64,000 nt of DNA, taken from contig NZ_RCVT01000004.1 of the NCBI RefSeq assembly GCF_016107325.1, forward strand, positions 205,074 to 269,073, written 5' to 3'. The stretch is from Sphingomonas sp. MA1305 (GTDB taxonomy: Bacteria; Pseudomonadota; Alphaproteobacteria; Sphingomonadales; Sphingomonadaceae). Below the pieces are notes generated by a model, which was not told the DNA's origin, made no database searches, and was given only the letters and a program-made list of their open reading frames with translations. The position numbers were made by a program, and so were the translations under genes. Shown one piece after another: positions 43,257 through 52,578 of this stretch; positions within the stretch are counted from its first letter, which is position 1, and the number at the start of each line of letters is the position of its first letter.

Positions 43257-44521
43257 GCGTCCTCCTCCAGCGCCAGGCTGGCCAGTGGCAGCGTCAGCCG
43301 TGTCTCCGCGCCGCCGCCGGGCAAGTTGCGCGCCTCCAGCGTCCCGCCCAGCGTGCGCAGCACGTTGGTGGCGAGGAACAGGCCGAGGCCAGCGCCCTGG
43401 CGCGGCTTGCTGCTGTTGTAGGGGCGGCCCAGGCTTTCGAGCACCTGGTCCGGATAGCCGATGCCGTCGTCCTGTACCGCCAGCACCAGCGCGTCGTCGG
43501 CGGTGCGCGCGACGAGTGCGATCGAGTTCGCCGATGCCTCCGCCGCATTGTCGAGCAGGGCGGTCAGCGCTTGGCCGAGCGCGCGGTCGGCGACGATCGG
43601 CCGGTCGGCGCCAAGCCGGTCCTCGAATGTCACCTTGCCCGGCCAGGTGGTGACGATCGCGGTCAGGAAGCGGCGCAGCGTCGTCCGCGCCGGCGCCTCG
43701 CCGGTGACCTCGCCCGCGGCGAACAGGATGCCGGAGACGATCGCCTTGCAGCGCTTCACCTCCGCCTGCATCTCGTCGACCTCGGTGGCGAGGCGCGGAT
43801 CGGCGCGGATCGCGGCCTCCGTCTTCCAGTCGCCGAGCAGGACGGAGATGGACGACAGCGGCGTTCCCAATTCGTGCGCGGCGCCGCTGGCGAGGAGGCC
43901 CATGCGAACGATCTGTTCTTCCTCCGCCGCGCGCTGGCGCATCTCCGCCAGGTGGGCGTCTCGGCTGCGCAGATTGGCGGCGATGCGGGTGACGAACAGC
44001 ACCAGCAGCACCGCGGCGAGCACGAAGGCGAGCCAGCTGCCGAAGATATAGACCGGCGACAGGCTGGTCGCCAACGCCGCGGGCAGCAGCAGCGGCCGGT
44101 GCTCGACGGCGAGCAGCGCGAAGGCGGCACCGGTCACGCCGACCAGTGCCCAGCTCGACCAGGCGTCGAGCAGCACGGCGCCCATCACCACCTGCAAGAG
44201 ATAGAGCGAGACGAACGGATTGGTCGCGCCACCGCTGAGGTAGAGCTGCACGGTCAGTGCGGTGACGTCGACGAGCAGGCTGCCGAACAATTCGGCATGC
44301 GTCACCGGCCAGCGATGCAGGCGCAGCAGCGTGACGAGATTGAGGAAGACGAGGCCCCCAAGCACCGACACCATCGGCAGCAACGGCAGCCGGATCGCGA
44401 ACACCGCGTGGACGATGACGATCGCGGCAAGCTGACCGCCGACCGCGAGCCAGCGCAGCAGCACCAGCTGGCGCATGTTGCGCGCGGCGGCATCGGCGCG
44501 GGCGGGCGGGGCGAAGGGCAT
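43253..44521 (-). CDS. RegB/ActS/PrrB-family redox sensor kinase
   Basis: A 422-residue membrane histidine kinase with about six helices. The quinone-binding motif GGATNPF of RegB (about residues 97-103) is intact. The H-box is ASGAAHELGTPLSS with the phospho-His near 216. A Cys in VKRCKAIVSG (near 258) corresponds to the redox-active cysteine of RegB. The ATP domain reads LLDNAAEAS and GAGLGLFLA. An in-frame start at 44563 would add 14 residues; neither start has a clear ribosome site. It probably senses the quinone pool and drives the downstream RegA-type regulator. Confidence 0.9.
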   Translation of the reverse strand: MPFAPPARADAAARNMRQLVLLRWLAVGGQLAAIVIVHAVFAIRLPLLPMVSVLGGLVFLNLVTLLRLHRWPVTHAELFGSLLVDVTALTVQLYLSGGATNPFVSLYLLQVVMGAVLLDAWSSWALVGVTGAAFALLAVEHRPLLLPAALATSLSPVYIFGSWLAFVLAAVLLVLFVTRIAANLRSRDAHLAEMRQRAAEEEQIVRMGLLASGAAHELGTPLSSISVLLGDWKTEAAIRADPRLATEVDEMQAEVKRCKAIVSGILFAAGEVTGEAPARTTLRRFLTAIVTTWPGKVTFEDRLGADRPIVADRALGQALTALLDNAAEASANSIALVARTADDALVLAVQDDGIGYPDQVLESLGRPYNSSKPRQGAGLGLFLATNVLRTLGGTLEARNLPGGGAETRLTLPLASLALEEDA

Positions 44522-44631
44522 GGCACCGCTATAGCCGCTGCGATCGGCGAAGGCACGACGCATCGCGATTGCCGCGCACCTGTATAGATGCTATAGACTC
44601 GCAATAGCAGAAGATGACGGGAGGTCTTTCG

Positions 44632-45345
44632 ATGGTCGATCACGCGGAGCGGGACCATGCGCCGGGCAGCGGTCGCCGGCCGATGATGAGCGGGATCGGG
44701 ACGGTCATCATGCTGGCGACCTGTGCGGTGCTCGTCGGCCTCGCCACGCTACGCTGGCGCGAGAACGGCTTGGGCGGGCTGCTCTGGCTTGTGCTGTTCG
44801 TCGCGATGACCGCGATCCGCCTGCCGCACGCGGCCCGCAATCGCGCCAATGCCGTGGTCCATGCGCATAGCGACGTCACGGAGCGCACGCTGCTGCTCGG
44901 CATGTTCGCGACGATGATCGTCCTGCCGCTGCTCCATCTGGCGACCGGGCTGTTCGCCCTCGCGGATTATCGGCTGCCCGGCGCGGCGACGGCCGCTGGC
45001 GCGATCATGCTGTTGCCGACGCTATGGCTGTTCTGGCGCAGCCACGCCGACCTGGGGCGCAACTGGAGCCCGGGACTGGAGGTGCACGCGGAACACCGCC
45101 TCGTCACCGAAGGCGTCTACGCGCGCTGGCGGCATCCGATGTATGTCGCCATCTGGCTGGCGGTGCTCATCCAGCCGTTGCTGATCCACAATGTCGTCGC
45201 CGGCGCGTTCGCCATCCCCGCCTTTGCGGCGATGTGGACGCTCCGCGTGCCGCGCGAGGAGGCGATGATGCGGGCGCGGTTCGGCACCCAGTATGACATC
45301 TATGCGGCGAGGGTCGGCCGGTTGTGGCCGGCGACACGGTCATGA
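44632..45345 (+). CDS. Isoprenylcysteine carboxyl methyltransferase-family protein
   Basis: A 237-residue membrane protein with about five helices and the ICMT/phospholipid-methyltransferase signature: LVTEGVYARWRHPMYVAIW, then PREEAMMRARFGTQYDIYAARVGRLWP, which bind SAM. In bacteria the substrate is unknown; phospholipid or small-molecule methylation is plausible. The ATG at 44632 has a GGGAGG site seven bases upstream. It overlaps the Cys-rich gene by four bases and leads a three-gene run. Confidence 0.82.
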   Translation: MVDHAERDHAPGSGRRPMMSGIGTVIMLATCAVLVGLATLRWRENGLGGLLWLVLFVAMTAIRLPHAARNRANAVVHAHSDVTERTLLLGMFATMIVLPLLHLATGLFALADYRLPGAATAAGAIMLLPTLWLFWRSHADLGRNWSPGLEVHAEHRLVTEGVYARWRHPMYVAIWLAVLIQPLLIHNVVAGAFAIPAFAAMWTLRVPREEAMMRARFGTQYDIYAARVGRLWPATRS

Positions 45346-45698
45346 CGGTGCCGGCGGCGGTCATCGCGCAGGCCGCGCGCTGCTGGCGTGCCGCACGCGA
45401 CGCGCGATTGCCGGTGCAGCAACGCCTGCACGCGCTGCTTGCGCCGCTCGGCTTCGACATGCTCGCGCCGGTGGTCGACAGCGTGATGACGCTGGGCGAG
45501 GGCTGCCTTGGTAGGCCGCTGTGCCGGGCCTGTCCCTTCGGCGCGGGTGGCGACGAGGCGCTGATCTGCGGCCTTCTCGCCGACCCGAGCCGGCTCGATC
45601 GTCTGCCGCGGTGCATGGCGTCACGCCGAAGAGCCGAAGCGGACCAAATGTTCGCCGGGGCGCTCGCCTCCGCTATAGTGATGATGGAACTGGCATGA
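45342..45698 (+). CDS. Cys-rich hypothetical protein
   Basis: A 118-residue protein starting in an ATGA overlap with the methyltransferase gene. The middle holds a cysteine cluster, CLGRPLCRACPFG followed by ALICGLL and PRCMAS, that could bind a metal or an iron-sulfur cluster; the flanks are Ala-rich helices. I do not recognise the family. A small gene follows within 20 bases. Confidence 0.6.
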   Translation: MTVPAAVIAQAARCWRAARDARLPVQQRLHALLAPLGFDMLAPVVDSVMTLGEGCLGRPLCRACPFGAGGDEALICGLLADPSRLDRLPRCMASRRRAEADQMFAGALASAIVMMELA

Positions 45699-45714
45699 GC
45701 GGAAAGGCGCGACG

Positions 45715-45981
45715 ATGAGCGGTGAAGCGACCCGGCCGGAGGATGTCCTGGCGGACGGCGACGATTATCTCGACGTGGACGGTTTGACGCTGCGCAAGGG
45801 CACGGTAGCGGCCTTCGTCCGCAATGCGCAGCGCTGGTCCGATCCCGAGATTGACCCTGCCGCGCGGGAGCTGTTGTCGGAAGCGATCGCGGCGGCGGTG
45901 CCAGCCTTGCAGGCGCTCGATCTGTTTGCCGTGTTCGAGATCCGCGACGAGGAGCTGCGCGAATTCGTCGCCAATTGCTGA
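45715..45981 (+). CDS. Small acidic hypothetical protein
   Basis: An 88-residue acidic protein with DYLDVDGLTLRKGTVAAFVRN near the N-terminus and a C-terminal helix (ALDLFAVFEIRDEELREFVAN). It is probably cytoplasmic. It is last in the run methyltransferase - Cys-rich protein - this gene and converges on the SURF1 gene with four bases between stops. The function is unknown. Confidence 0.65.
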   Translation: MSGEATRPEDVLADGDDYLDVDGLTLRKGTVAAFVRNAQRWSDPEIDPAARELLSEAIAAAVPALQALDLFAVFEIRDEELREFVANC

Positions 45982-45985
45982 GGCG

Positions 45986-46675
45986 TCAGCGCCGCGCCCG
46001 CCAGGTCATGAAGGCGATCAGTGCGGCGAGGCCGAACCAGGTGAAGGCGTAGAGCAGGTGGTTGTTGGGGAAGCGCACCACCGTCAGGCCGCCGCGCGGC
46101 CAGCCCTGGGTCGGCTGACTGGCATCGACGAAATAGGGGGCGGTAACGCCGAGGCCGCGGCGTGCGGCGATCGCCGCGACATCCCGCGAATACCAGCGAT
46201 CGGCCGCCGGATCGTTGTGGCGCAGGAAGGCACCGCGCGGTTCGGCCAGGCGTAGCAGGCCGACGACGCGCTGCGGCCCGGCCGGCGTCGCGACGCGGCC
46301 GCGCAGCTCCTGCGGCACGAAGCCGCGGTTGACCAGCAGGGTGAAGCCCGCATCGGTGGCGAGCGGCGTGACGACCCAGAAGCCGCCGCCGAGATCGGTC
46401 ACCGCCTGGACATAGGTGTCGGCATCGCGGCGGTAGCGGCCGGCGGCGATGACGGGGCGATAGGCATCGCCCTTGCCGATCGTCGGCCAGCGGTCGGGGC
46501 CGGGCGCGGCGACCGGGGGCAGGGCCAGCTGTCGTTCGGTCTGGGCGATCAGCGCCAGCTTCCACTGGCGGCGCTCGAGCTGCCACACGCCGAGCGCGAT
46601 CAGCAGCAGCACCGCCACCGCCGCCACGATCGTGACGGCGGCGCGGTGCCGGCGGGGGGGCGGGGATGCCGTCAT
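45986..46675 (-). CDS. SURF1-family oxidase assembly protein
   Basis: A 229-residue SURF1 protein with helices at about residues 13-33 and 208-225 around a periplasmic domain. Typical parts are ALGVWQLERRQWKLALI, the DTYVQ...GGFWVVTPL block, LLVNRGFVP and the final NNHLLYAFTWFGLAALI. SURF1 helps insert haem into haem-copper oxidases. Its place directly after cyoD assigns it to the bo3 oxidase. Confidence 0.9.
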   Translation of the reverse strand: MTASPPPRRHRAAVTIVAAVAVLLLIALGVWQLERRQWKLALIAQTERQLALPPVAAPGPDRWPTIGKGDAYRPVIAAGRYRRDADTYVQAVTDLGGGFWVVTPLATDAGFTLLVNRGFVPQELRGRVATPAGPQRVVGLLRLAEPRGAFLRHNDPAADRWYSRDVAAIAARRGLGVTAPYFVDASQPTQGWPRGGLTVVRFPNNHLLYAFTWFGLAALIAFMTWRARR

Positions 46676-46688
46676 CGCCGCCGCCCCG

Positions 46689-47090
46689 TCACATACCGTC
46701 CATCGCTCCCTGGCCGGGCATCATGTTGAGGTTCATGTGGTACATGACCCACAGCGAGCCGGCGAGGCAGATGCCGACGATGACGACGGTGAAGATCAGC
46801 GCCATCAGCGTCCAGCCGTTCTCCGACTTGGCGTTCATGTGCAGGAAGTAGATCATGTGGACGACGATCTGCACCAGCGCAAACGCCATGCAGAGGCCGG
46901 CGGTGACGCGCGGATCGGCGATCACGCCGCTCATCACCAGCCCGAACGGGATGGCGGTAAGCACGACCGACAGGAAGAAGCCGATCAGATAGTCGCGGCG
47001 CGAGCCGTGCGGCGCGTCGCCGTGGTGGCCGTGGCCATGATCGTGGCCATGGCCGTGCGCATGGTCGGCGGCGTGATGGTCGGCGCTCAT
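46689..47090 (-). CDS. cyoD: Cytochrome bo3 ubiquinol oxidase subunit IV
   Basis: A 133-residue small subunit with three helices (about 36-58, 66-88 and 94-117) after an unusually His-rich N-terminus (HAHGHGHDHGHGHHG). The RDYLIGFFLSVVLTAIPF start of helix 1 is characteristic. The His cluster could bind metals and is unlike the E. coli protein. Its start overlaps the cyoC stop by four bases. Confidence 0.92.
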   Translation of the reverse strand: MSADHHAADHAHGHGHDHGHGHHGDAPHGSRRDYLIGFFLSVVLTAIPFGLVMSGVIADPRVTAGLCMAFALVQIVVHMIYFLHMNAKSENGWTLMALIFTVVIVGICLAGSLWVMYHMNLNMMPGQGAMDGM

Positions 47091-47737
47091 CGCAGCACTC
47101 CCAGCAGATAGACGAAGGTGAAGACGCCGATCCAGATGACGTCGAGGAAGTGCCAGAAGAGCGACAGGCACTGCAGGCGGCGCTGGTTGGCGGGGATCAG
47201 GCCCTTGCGGCCGACCTGCACCATCAGCGTCACCAGCCAGATCAGGCCGAAGGTGACGTGCAGACCGTGCGTCGACACCAGGGTGAAGAAGGACGACAGA
47301 AAGGCACTGCGCTGCGGCGTCGCGCCCTCGGCGATCAGATTGCCGAATTCGTACAGTTCGATGCCGACGAACGACGCGCCGAACAGGCCGGTGACCGCCA
47401 GCCAGCCCTGCACGGCGCGGACTTTGCCGTCGTTCATCGCCAGCATCGCAAAGCCGTAGGTGATCGACGACAGCAGCAGCATCGACGTATTGAGCGCGAC
47501 GAGCGGCAGTTCGAAGATCTCGTGCGGCTGCGGCCCGCCCGCATAGCTGCCGCCGTAGACGCCATAGGCCGCGAACAGCATGGCGAAGATCAGGCAGTCG
47601 CTCATCAGGTAGAGCCAGAAGCCGAGCATCGTGCTGCCGCCGGCCTCGTGGTGATGCTCGTCCGTCTCGTAGAAGATCGGCGCCTGCGCACCGGGCGGGA
47701 TGGTCGCTTCTTCGACCGTGGGGTTACGGCTGGTCAT
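47087..47737 (-). CDS. cyoC: Cytochrome bo3 ubiquinol oxidase subunit III
   Basis: A 216-residue subunit with five membrane helices, as in the short type III subunit of quinol oxidases. GFWLYLMSDCLIFAMLFAAY, the FFTLVSTHGLHVTFGLIWL region with its conserved His residues, and the terminal FWHFLDVIWIGVFTFVYLLG are diagnostic. It sits between cyoB and cyoD with minimal spacing. Confidence 0.94.
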   Translation of the reverse strand: MTSRNPTVEEATIPPGAQAPIFYETDEHHHEAGGSTMLGFWLYLMSDCLIFAMLFAAYGVYGGSYAGGPQPHEIFELPLVALNTSMLLLSSITYGFAMLAMNDGKVRAVQGWLAVTGLFGASFVGIELYEFGNLIAEGATPQRSAFLSSFFTLVSTHGLHVTFGLIWLVTLMVQVGRKGLIPANQRRLQCLSLFWHFLDVIWIGVFTFVYLLGVLR

Positions 47738-47744
47738 GACTCCC

Positions 47745-49745
47745 TCAGGCTCCCGCGGTGGCCAGTGCGCGGGTGCGCGCGTCTTCCGCCGCGGTCACCT
47801 CGTCGACGGGGATGTAATAGTCGCGGTCGTAGATGAACGTGTGGCCGATCGCGACGGCAAGGATGCCGACGAAACACAGGATGGCGAGCCACCAGATGTA
47901 CCAGATCATCGCCAGGCCAAAGACCATCGACAGGCCGGCGAGGATCACGCCGGAGCCGGTGTTGCTGGGCATGTGGATCGGGCGGAAGCCGTCCACCGGC
48001 CGCGCAGCGTTGCGGCTCTTCATGTCGTACCAAGCGTCGAGATCGTGGACGACCGGGGTGAACGCGAAATTATAGGCCGGCGGCGGCGACGAGGTCGCCC
48101 ATTCCAGGCTGCGCGCGTTCCACGGATCGCCGGTGGTGTCGGCGAGCTCGTACCGCTTCTGATAGCTGACGAACAGCTGGATCAGGAAGGCGGCGATGCC
48201 GACCGCGATGATCAGCGCACCGATGGCGGCGACGATGAACCAGATCTGCAACGACGGGTCCTCGAAGTGGCGCAGCCGGCGGGTCACGCCCATCAGGCCG
48301 AGCACGTAGAGCGGCATGAAGGCGACGTAGAAGCCGACCACCCAGCACCAGAAGCTGATCGTGCCCCAGAACTTGTCGAGCTTGTAGCCGAACGCCTTCG
48401 GGAACCAGAAGTTGATCCCGGCGAACATGCCGAACAGCACCCCGCCGATGATCACGTTATGGAAGTGCGCGATCAGGAACAGCGAGTTGTGCAGCACGAA
48501 GTCGGCGGGCGGCACGGCGAGCAGCACGCCGGTCATGCCGCCGATCACGAAGGTGATCATGAACGCGACCGTCCACATCATCGGCAGCTCGAAGCGGATC
48601 CGCCCCTTGTACATGGTGAACAGCCAGTTGAAGATCTTCGCACCCGTCGGGATCGAGATGATCATCGTGGTGATGCCGAAGAACGAATTGACGCTCGCCC
48701 CCGACCCCATGGTGAAGAAATGGTGCAGCCAGACGAGATAGGCGAGCACGGTGATCACCAGCAAAGCGTAGACCATCGACGTATAGCCGAACAGGCGCTT
48801 GCCGCAGAAGGCGCTGGTGACTTCGCTGAACACGCCGAACGCCGGCAGGATCAGGATGTACACTTCCGGGTGGCCCCAGATCCAGATCATGTTGACGTAC
48901 ATCATGGGGTTGCCGCCCATGGTGTTGGTGAAGAAGTGCGTGCCGACGTAGCGATCCAGGCTGAGCAGCGCGAGCACCGCGGTCAGGATCGGGAAGGCGG
49001 CGACGATCAGCGTGTTGGTGGCGAGCGCCGACCAGGTGAAGATCGGCATCTTCATCAGCGTCATGCCCGGCGCCCGCATCTTGACGATGGTGGTGAGCAG
49101 GTTGACGCCCGACAGCAACGTGCCGACGCCCGCGATCTGCAGGCCCCAGACGTAGTAATCGACACCGACGTCGGGGCTGTAGTCGAGGCCCGACAGCGGC
49201 GCCATCGCCAGCCAGCCGGTGCGCGCGAATTCGCCGACGAACAGGCTGGCCATGACGATCATCGCGCCCGCGACGGTCATCCAGAAGCTGAAGTTATTGA
49301 GGAACGGGAAGCTGACGTCGCGCGCGCCGATCTGCAGCGGCACGACATAGTTCATCAGGCCGGTGACGAACGGCATCGCCACGAAGAAGATCATGATGAC
49401 GCCGTGCGCGGTGAACACCTGGTCGTAATGGTGCGCGGGCAGGAAGCCTTCATTGGCGCCGAAGGCCATCGCCTGCTGCGCGCGCATCATCAGCGCGTCG
49501 GCAAAACCGCGCAGCAGCATGATGATGCCGAGCACCATGTACATGATGCCGATCTTCTTGTGGTCGACGCTGGTGAACCACTCCTTCCACAGATAGCCCC
49601 ACACCTTGAAATAGGTGAGCGCGCCGAGCACCGCCGCGCCGCCGATGGCGACGACGATGAACGTGCCGACCAGGATCGGCTCGTGATAGGGGATGGCGTC
49701 GAGCGTCAGTCGCCCGAAGATGGTCTTCATCAGGGTATCGGACAT
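47745..49745 (-). CDS. cyoB: Cytochrome bo3 ubiquinol oxidase subunit I
   Basis: A 666-residue haem-copper catalytic subunit reducing oxygen to water with ubiquinol and pumping protons. Metal ligands are visible: the haem b His in [10 protein letters not shown], the CuB His and cross-linked Tyr in [12 protein letters not shown], the [11 protein letters not shown]is pair, and the haem o3/haem b ligands in [12 protein letters not shown]. The length and the long C-terminus match CyoB rather than cytochrome c oxidase subunit I. Confidence 0.96.
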   Translation of the reverse strand: MSDTLMKTIFGRLTLDAIPYHEPILVGTFIVVAIGGAAVLGALTYFKVWGYLWKEWFTSVDHKKIGIMYMVLGIIMLLRGFADALMMRAQQAMAFGANEGFLPAHHYDQVFTAHGVIMIFFVAMPFVTGLMNYVVPLQIGARDVSFPFLNNFSFWMTVAGAMIVMASLFVGEFARTGWLAMAPLSGLDYSPDVGVDYYVWGLQIAGVGTLLSGVNLLTTIVKMRAPGMTLMKMPIFTWSALATNTLIVAAFPILTAVLALLSLDRYVGTHFFTNTMGGNPMMYVNMIWIWGHPEVYILILPAFGVFSEVTSAFCGKRLFGYTSMVYALLVITVLAYLVWLHHFFTMGSGASVNSFFGITTMIISIPTGAKIFNWLFTMYKGRIRFELPMMWTVAFMITFVIGGMTGVLLAVPPADFVLHNSLFLIAHFHNVIIGGVLFGMFAGINFWFPKAFGYKLDKFWGTISFWCWVVGFYVAFMPLYVLGLMGVTRRLRHFEDPSLQIWFIVAAIGALIIAVGIAAFLIQLFVSYQKRYELADTTGDPWNARSLEWATSSPPPAYNFAFTPVVHDLDAWYDMKSRNAARPVDGFRPIHMPSNTGSGVILAGLSMVFGLAMIWYIWWLAILCFVGILAVAIGHTFIYDRDYYIPVDEVTAAEDARTRALATAGA

Positions 49746-49755
49746 GGATACGGTC

Positions 49756-50922
49756 CTACGAACGGGCGACGGTGGCGCGCCCGGCGATGAGCGCCGGCAG
49801 CGGGTCGACCGAGGTCATGTTGCGATTGGCATCGGAGCCAGGCTGAGCGGCGCCGGGCGCCTCACCGCGCGGGGCGGCACGGCTGGGGGCGGCGCCCTTT
49901 TCCTGCGGTTGCTTCAGGATCGCGCCCTTCGCCTGGCTGCCGCGCTGGTCGGGCGTGTCGTTGGTCGCGGCGCCATGGCCGCCACCGTCGCGCATGTCCT
50001 TGGCCATGGTGTGCTGCATGCAGGGCAGGCCGGGCTTGACGCACTGGCCGACGATCCGGTCGAACAGCTGCGGCGGCACCGCGGCGAAGCGCATCGCGGG
50101 CACGCGCTCGCTCGGCCGCTCGACACGCAGATAGGTGGCGAGGTCGAGCTTGCCCTGCGCGCCCTTGGCGGCGGCCGCCCAGCGGTCGAAGCCGGCGGCA
50201 TCGGTGCCGGTGACGCTGAAGCGCATGTCGGAGAAACCGGCGCCCGAGTAATTGGCCGACAACCCTTCGTAGCGGCCGGGCTTGTTGAGCACGGCGTGCA
50301 GCTTCGTCTCCATGCCCGGCATGGTGTAGATCATGCCGGCGAGGGTGGGGACGTAGAAGGTGTTCATCACCGACGACGAGGTCAGGCGGAAACGGACCTG
50401 GCGGTCGACCGGCAGGACCAGCTCGTTGATCGTCGCGACGCCCTGTTCGGGGTAGATGAACAGCCATTTCCAGTCGAGCGAGACGACCTGGATCTCCAGC
50501 GGCTTGTCATTGCCGGCCAGCGGCCTGCCCGGCGCGGTGCGCGACAGGGGGCGATAGGGGTCGAGCGTATGGGTGCTGATCCAGGTCAGCGCGCCGAGCG
50601 CGATGACGATCAGCAGCGGCGCCGACCAGATGACGAGTTCGAGACCCGTCGAATGGTCCCAGTCGGGCGCATATTCCGCCTCCTTGTTCGCGGCGCGATA
50701 TTTCCACGCGAACAGGATGGTCAGCGCGATCACCGGCACGATGATCAGCAGCATCAGGAAGGTCGACCAGAGGAGCAGGTCCGCCTGCTGCCGGGCGACG
50801 TCGCCCGCCGGGTTCATCACCACCCAGTCGCAGCCGCCGAGCAGGGCGGGCGCGAGCGACACCGCGGCGAGCGTGCGCAACCGGGTGCGGGCACGGGATG
50901 GGGAGAGCGTGGGAATGCGCAT
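49756..50922 (-). CDS. cyoA: Cytochrome bo3 ubiquinol oxidase subunit II
   Basis: A 388-residue lipoprotein subunit II. A signal ending in LLGGC is followed by two helices (about 46-70 and 88-110) and a cupredoxin domain ([24 protein letters not shown]) that lacks the CuA ligands, as expected for a quinol oxidase. The C-terminus extends about 80 residues beyond the usual end, with Gly/Pro/Ala-rich sequence and a Cys pair in CVKPGLPC. It leads cyoABCD-surf1. A perfect dyad lies 36 bases upstream of the start. Confidence 0.94.
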   Translation of the reverse strand: MRIPTLSPSRARTRLRTLAAVSLAPALLGGCDWVVMNPAGDVARQQADLLLWSTFLMLLIIVPVIALTILFAWKYRAANKEAEYAPDWDHSTGLELVIWSAPLLIVIALGALTWISTHTLDPYRPLSRTAPGRPLAGNDKPLEIQVVSLDWKWLFIYPEQGVATINELVLPVDRQVRFRLTSSSVMNTFYVPTLAGMIYTMPGMETKLHAVLNKPGRYEGLSANYSGAGFSDMRFSVTGTDAAGFDRWAAAAKGAQGKLDLATYLRVERPSERVPAMRFAAVPPQLFDRIVGQCVKPGLPCMQHTMAKDMRDGGGHGAATNDTPDQRGSQAKGAILKQPQEKGAAPSRAAPRGEAPGAAQPGSDANRNMTSVDPLPALIAGRATVARS

Positions 50923-50957
50923 GGACGCGCAGCTAGGCTTGGTTGCTGCACCGCAAA

Positions 50958-50976
50958 ATAGGACATTTTGTCCTAT
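50958..50976. promoter_or_regulatory. Perfect dyad between cyoA and the MFS gene
   Basis: ATAGGACA-TTT-TGTCCTAT, an exact inverted repeat in the 172-base divergent region. It lies 36 bases upstream of cyoA and about 120 upstream of the MFS gene. It is probably an operator for the oxidase genes; the cognate regulator is unknown to me, and it does not match FNR/FixK, LexA or PpsR consensus sites. Confidence 0.5.
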
Positions 50977-51094
50977 CCCATGGTCCGCGATCGGGCGATA
51001 CAGGGGCGCGTTATCGTGCCGGGACCGACCGTCCGCCCGGCGCGTTGTCGCCCGGAGGCCGGTGGCCTTCCGCAAGAAGTCAGGAACGTAGATC

Positions 51095-52423
51095 ATGGCC
51101 GTGGCAACCGCCTCTTCCGCCCCGCTCGAGCGCGACGCACGCGCCGTCAACACCCATGGCGACCAACAGGTCCGTCCGGGTGAAATCGCGATCGGCGTCA
51201 TCATCGGCCGCACCTCCGAATTCTTCGACTTCTTCGTTTACGCCATCGCCTCGGTGCTGGTCTTTCCGCAGGTCGTCTTCCCTTATGTCGACCGGCTGAC
51301 CGGCACGCTCTGGTCGTTTGCGCTGTTCCCGCTCGCCTGGGTGGTGCGGCCGATCGGGACGCAGATCTTCATGAAGATCGACCGCCGCCATGGCCGCGGC
51401 ACCAAGCTGACCATCGCGCTGCTGCTGCTCGGCACCTCGACCGTGTCGCTCGCCTTCCTGCCCGGCTACAACGAGGCGGGGAATTGGGCGGCGATCCTGC
51501 TCGCGCTGTTCCGCATCGGCCAGGGGCTGGCGCTCGGCGGCGCCTGGGACGGGCTCGCCTCGCTGCTCGCGCTCAACGCGCCGGAAAAGCAGCGCGGCTG
51601 GTATGCGATGGTGCCGCAGCTCGGCGCGCCGCTCGGCCTGATCGTGGCGAGCGGCCTGTTTGCCTTCTTCCTCAGCAATATGCAGCCGGTCGACTTCCTC
51701 GCCTGGGGCTGGCGCTATCCATTTTTTGTGGCGTTCGCGTTGAACGTGGTTGCGTTGTTCGCCCGCCTGCGCATCGTCGTGACGCCGGAATATACGGAAC
51801 TGTTTAAGAGCCGCGAGCTGACCCCGTCGCCGGTCAGCGCGACGATCAAGGCGCAGTGGCGCAACATCGTCATCGGCGCCTTCGCGCCGCTTGCCAGCTT
51901 CGCGCTGTTCCACATGGTGACGGTGTTCCCGCTGTCGTGGATCAACCTTTACACCGACCAGAATATCGCCCGCTTCCTCGGCATCGAGATGATCGGCGCG
52001 GTCTTCGGCCTCGCCTCCACCGTCGCCTCGGGCATGCTCGCCGATCGTATCGGCCGGCGCTCGGTGCTCGGCTATACCGCGGCGGCGATCGCGGCGTTCA
52101 GTGGCTTCGCACCGCAGCTGCTGCGCGGCGGCGACGCCGGCGAATTGGTGTTCATGATCGGCGGCTTCATCCTGCTCGGCCTGTCGTTCGGCCAATCGTC
52201 GGGTGCGGTGACCAGCAATTTCCCCAAGCGCGCGCGCTATACCGGCGCGGCGCTGACCTCGGACCTCGCCTGGCTGTTCGGCGCCGGCTTCGCGCCGCTC
52301 GCCGCGCTGGTACTGGCGAGCAAGTTCGGCCTGATCGCGGCGGGCGGCTATCTGCTGTCGGGCGCGCTCGGCACGCTGATCGCGCTCGGGCTCAACAAGG
52401 AACTGGCGCGCCGCCTGGATTGA
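51095..52423 (+). CDS. MFS transporter, metabolite:proton symporter type
   Basis: A 442-residue major-facilitator protein with 12 predicted helices. The MHS-subfamily opening GVIIGRTSEFFDFFVYAIAS, the KIDRRHGRGTKL loop after helix 2-3 and LADRIGRRSVLG between helices 8 and 9 are visible. Relatives such as ProP, ShiA and KgtP carry osmolytes or organic acids; the substrate here is unknown. It diverges from cyoA. Confidence 0.85.
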   Translation: MAVATASSAPLERDARAVNTHGDQQVRPGEIAIGVIIGRTSEFFDFFVYAIASVLVFPQVVFPYVDRLTGTLWSFALFPLAWVVRPIGTQIFMKIDRRHGRGTKLTIALLLLGTSTVSLAFLPGYNEAGNWAAILLALFRIGQGLALGGAWDGLASLLALNAPEKQRGWYAMVPQLGAPLGLIVASGLFAFFLSNMQPVDFLAWGWRYPFFVAFALNVVALFARLRIVVTPEYTELFKSRELTPSPVSATIKAQWRNIVIGAFAPLASFALFHMVTVFPLSWINLYTDQNIARFLGIEMIGAVFGLASTVASGMLADRIGRRSVLGYTAAAIAAFSGFAPQLLRGGDAGELVFMIGGFILLGLSFGQSSGAVTSNFPKRARYTGAALTSDLAWLFGAGFAPLAALVLASKFGLIAAGGYLLSGALGTLIALGLNKELARRLD

Positions 52424-52447
52424 TCGGCACGGGGCCGGGGACCCTAG

Positions 52448-52577
52448 AATCCTCCCCGCTCGCGGGGAGGTGGCAGCGTGCAATCGCTGACGGAGGGGGG
52501 CGCCACGCCGCGTACCGCTCGCGGACATCCCCCTCCACCGCCTGCGGCGGTCCCCCTCCCCGCAAGCGGGGAGGATT
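52448..52577. repeat. Inverted-repeat element (MITE-like)
   Basis: About 130 bases bounded by inverted ends AATCCTCCCCGCTCGCGGGG and its near-exact reverse complement (one mismatch). The interior has GGAGGGGG and CCCCCTCC tracts. It abuts the stop codon of the EF-hand gene. No ORF is inside, so any movement would need proteins encoded elsewhere. Confidence 0.65.
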
Positions 52578-52578
52578 T

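Noticed and set aside
47700..49790. 696-codon plus-strand frame opposite cyoB
   Set aside because: Antisense to cyoB with all its haem and copper ligands; its Asp/His/Arg composition mirrors the hydrophobic codons on the other strand.
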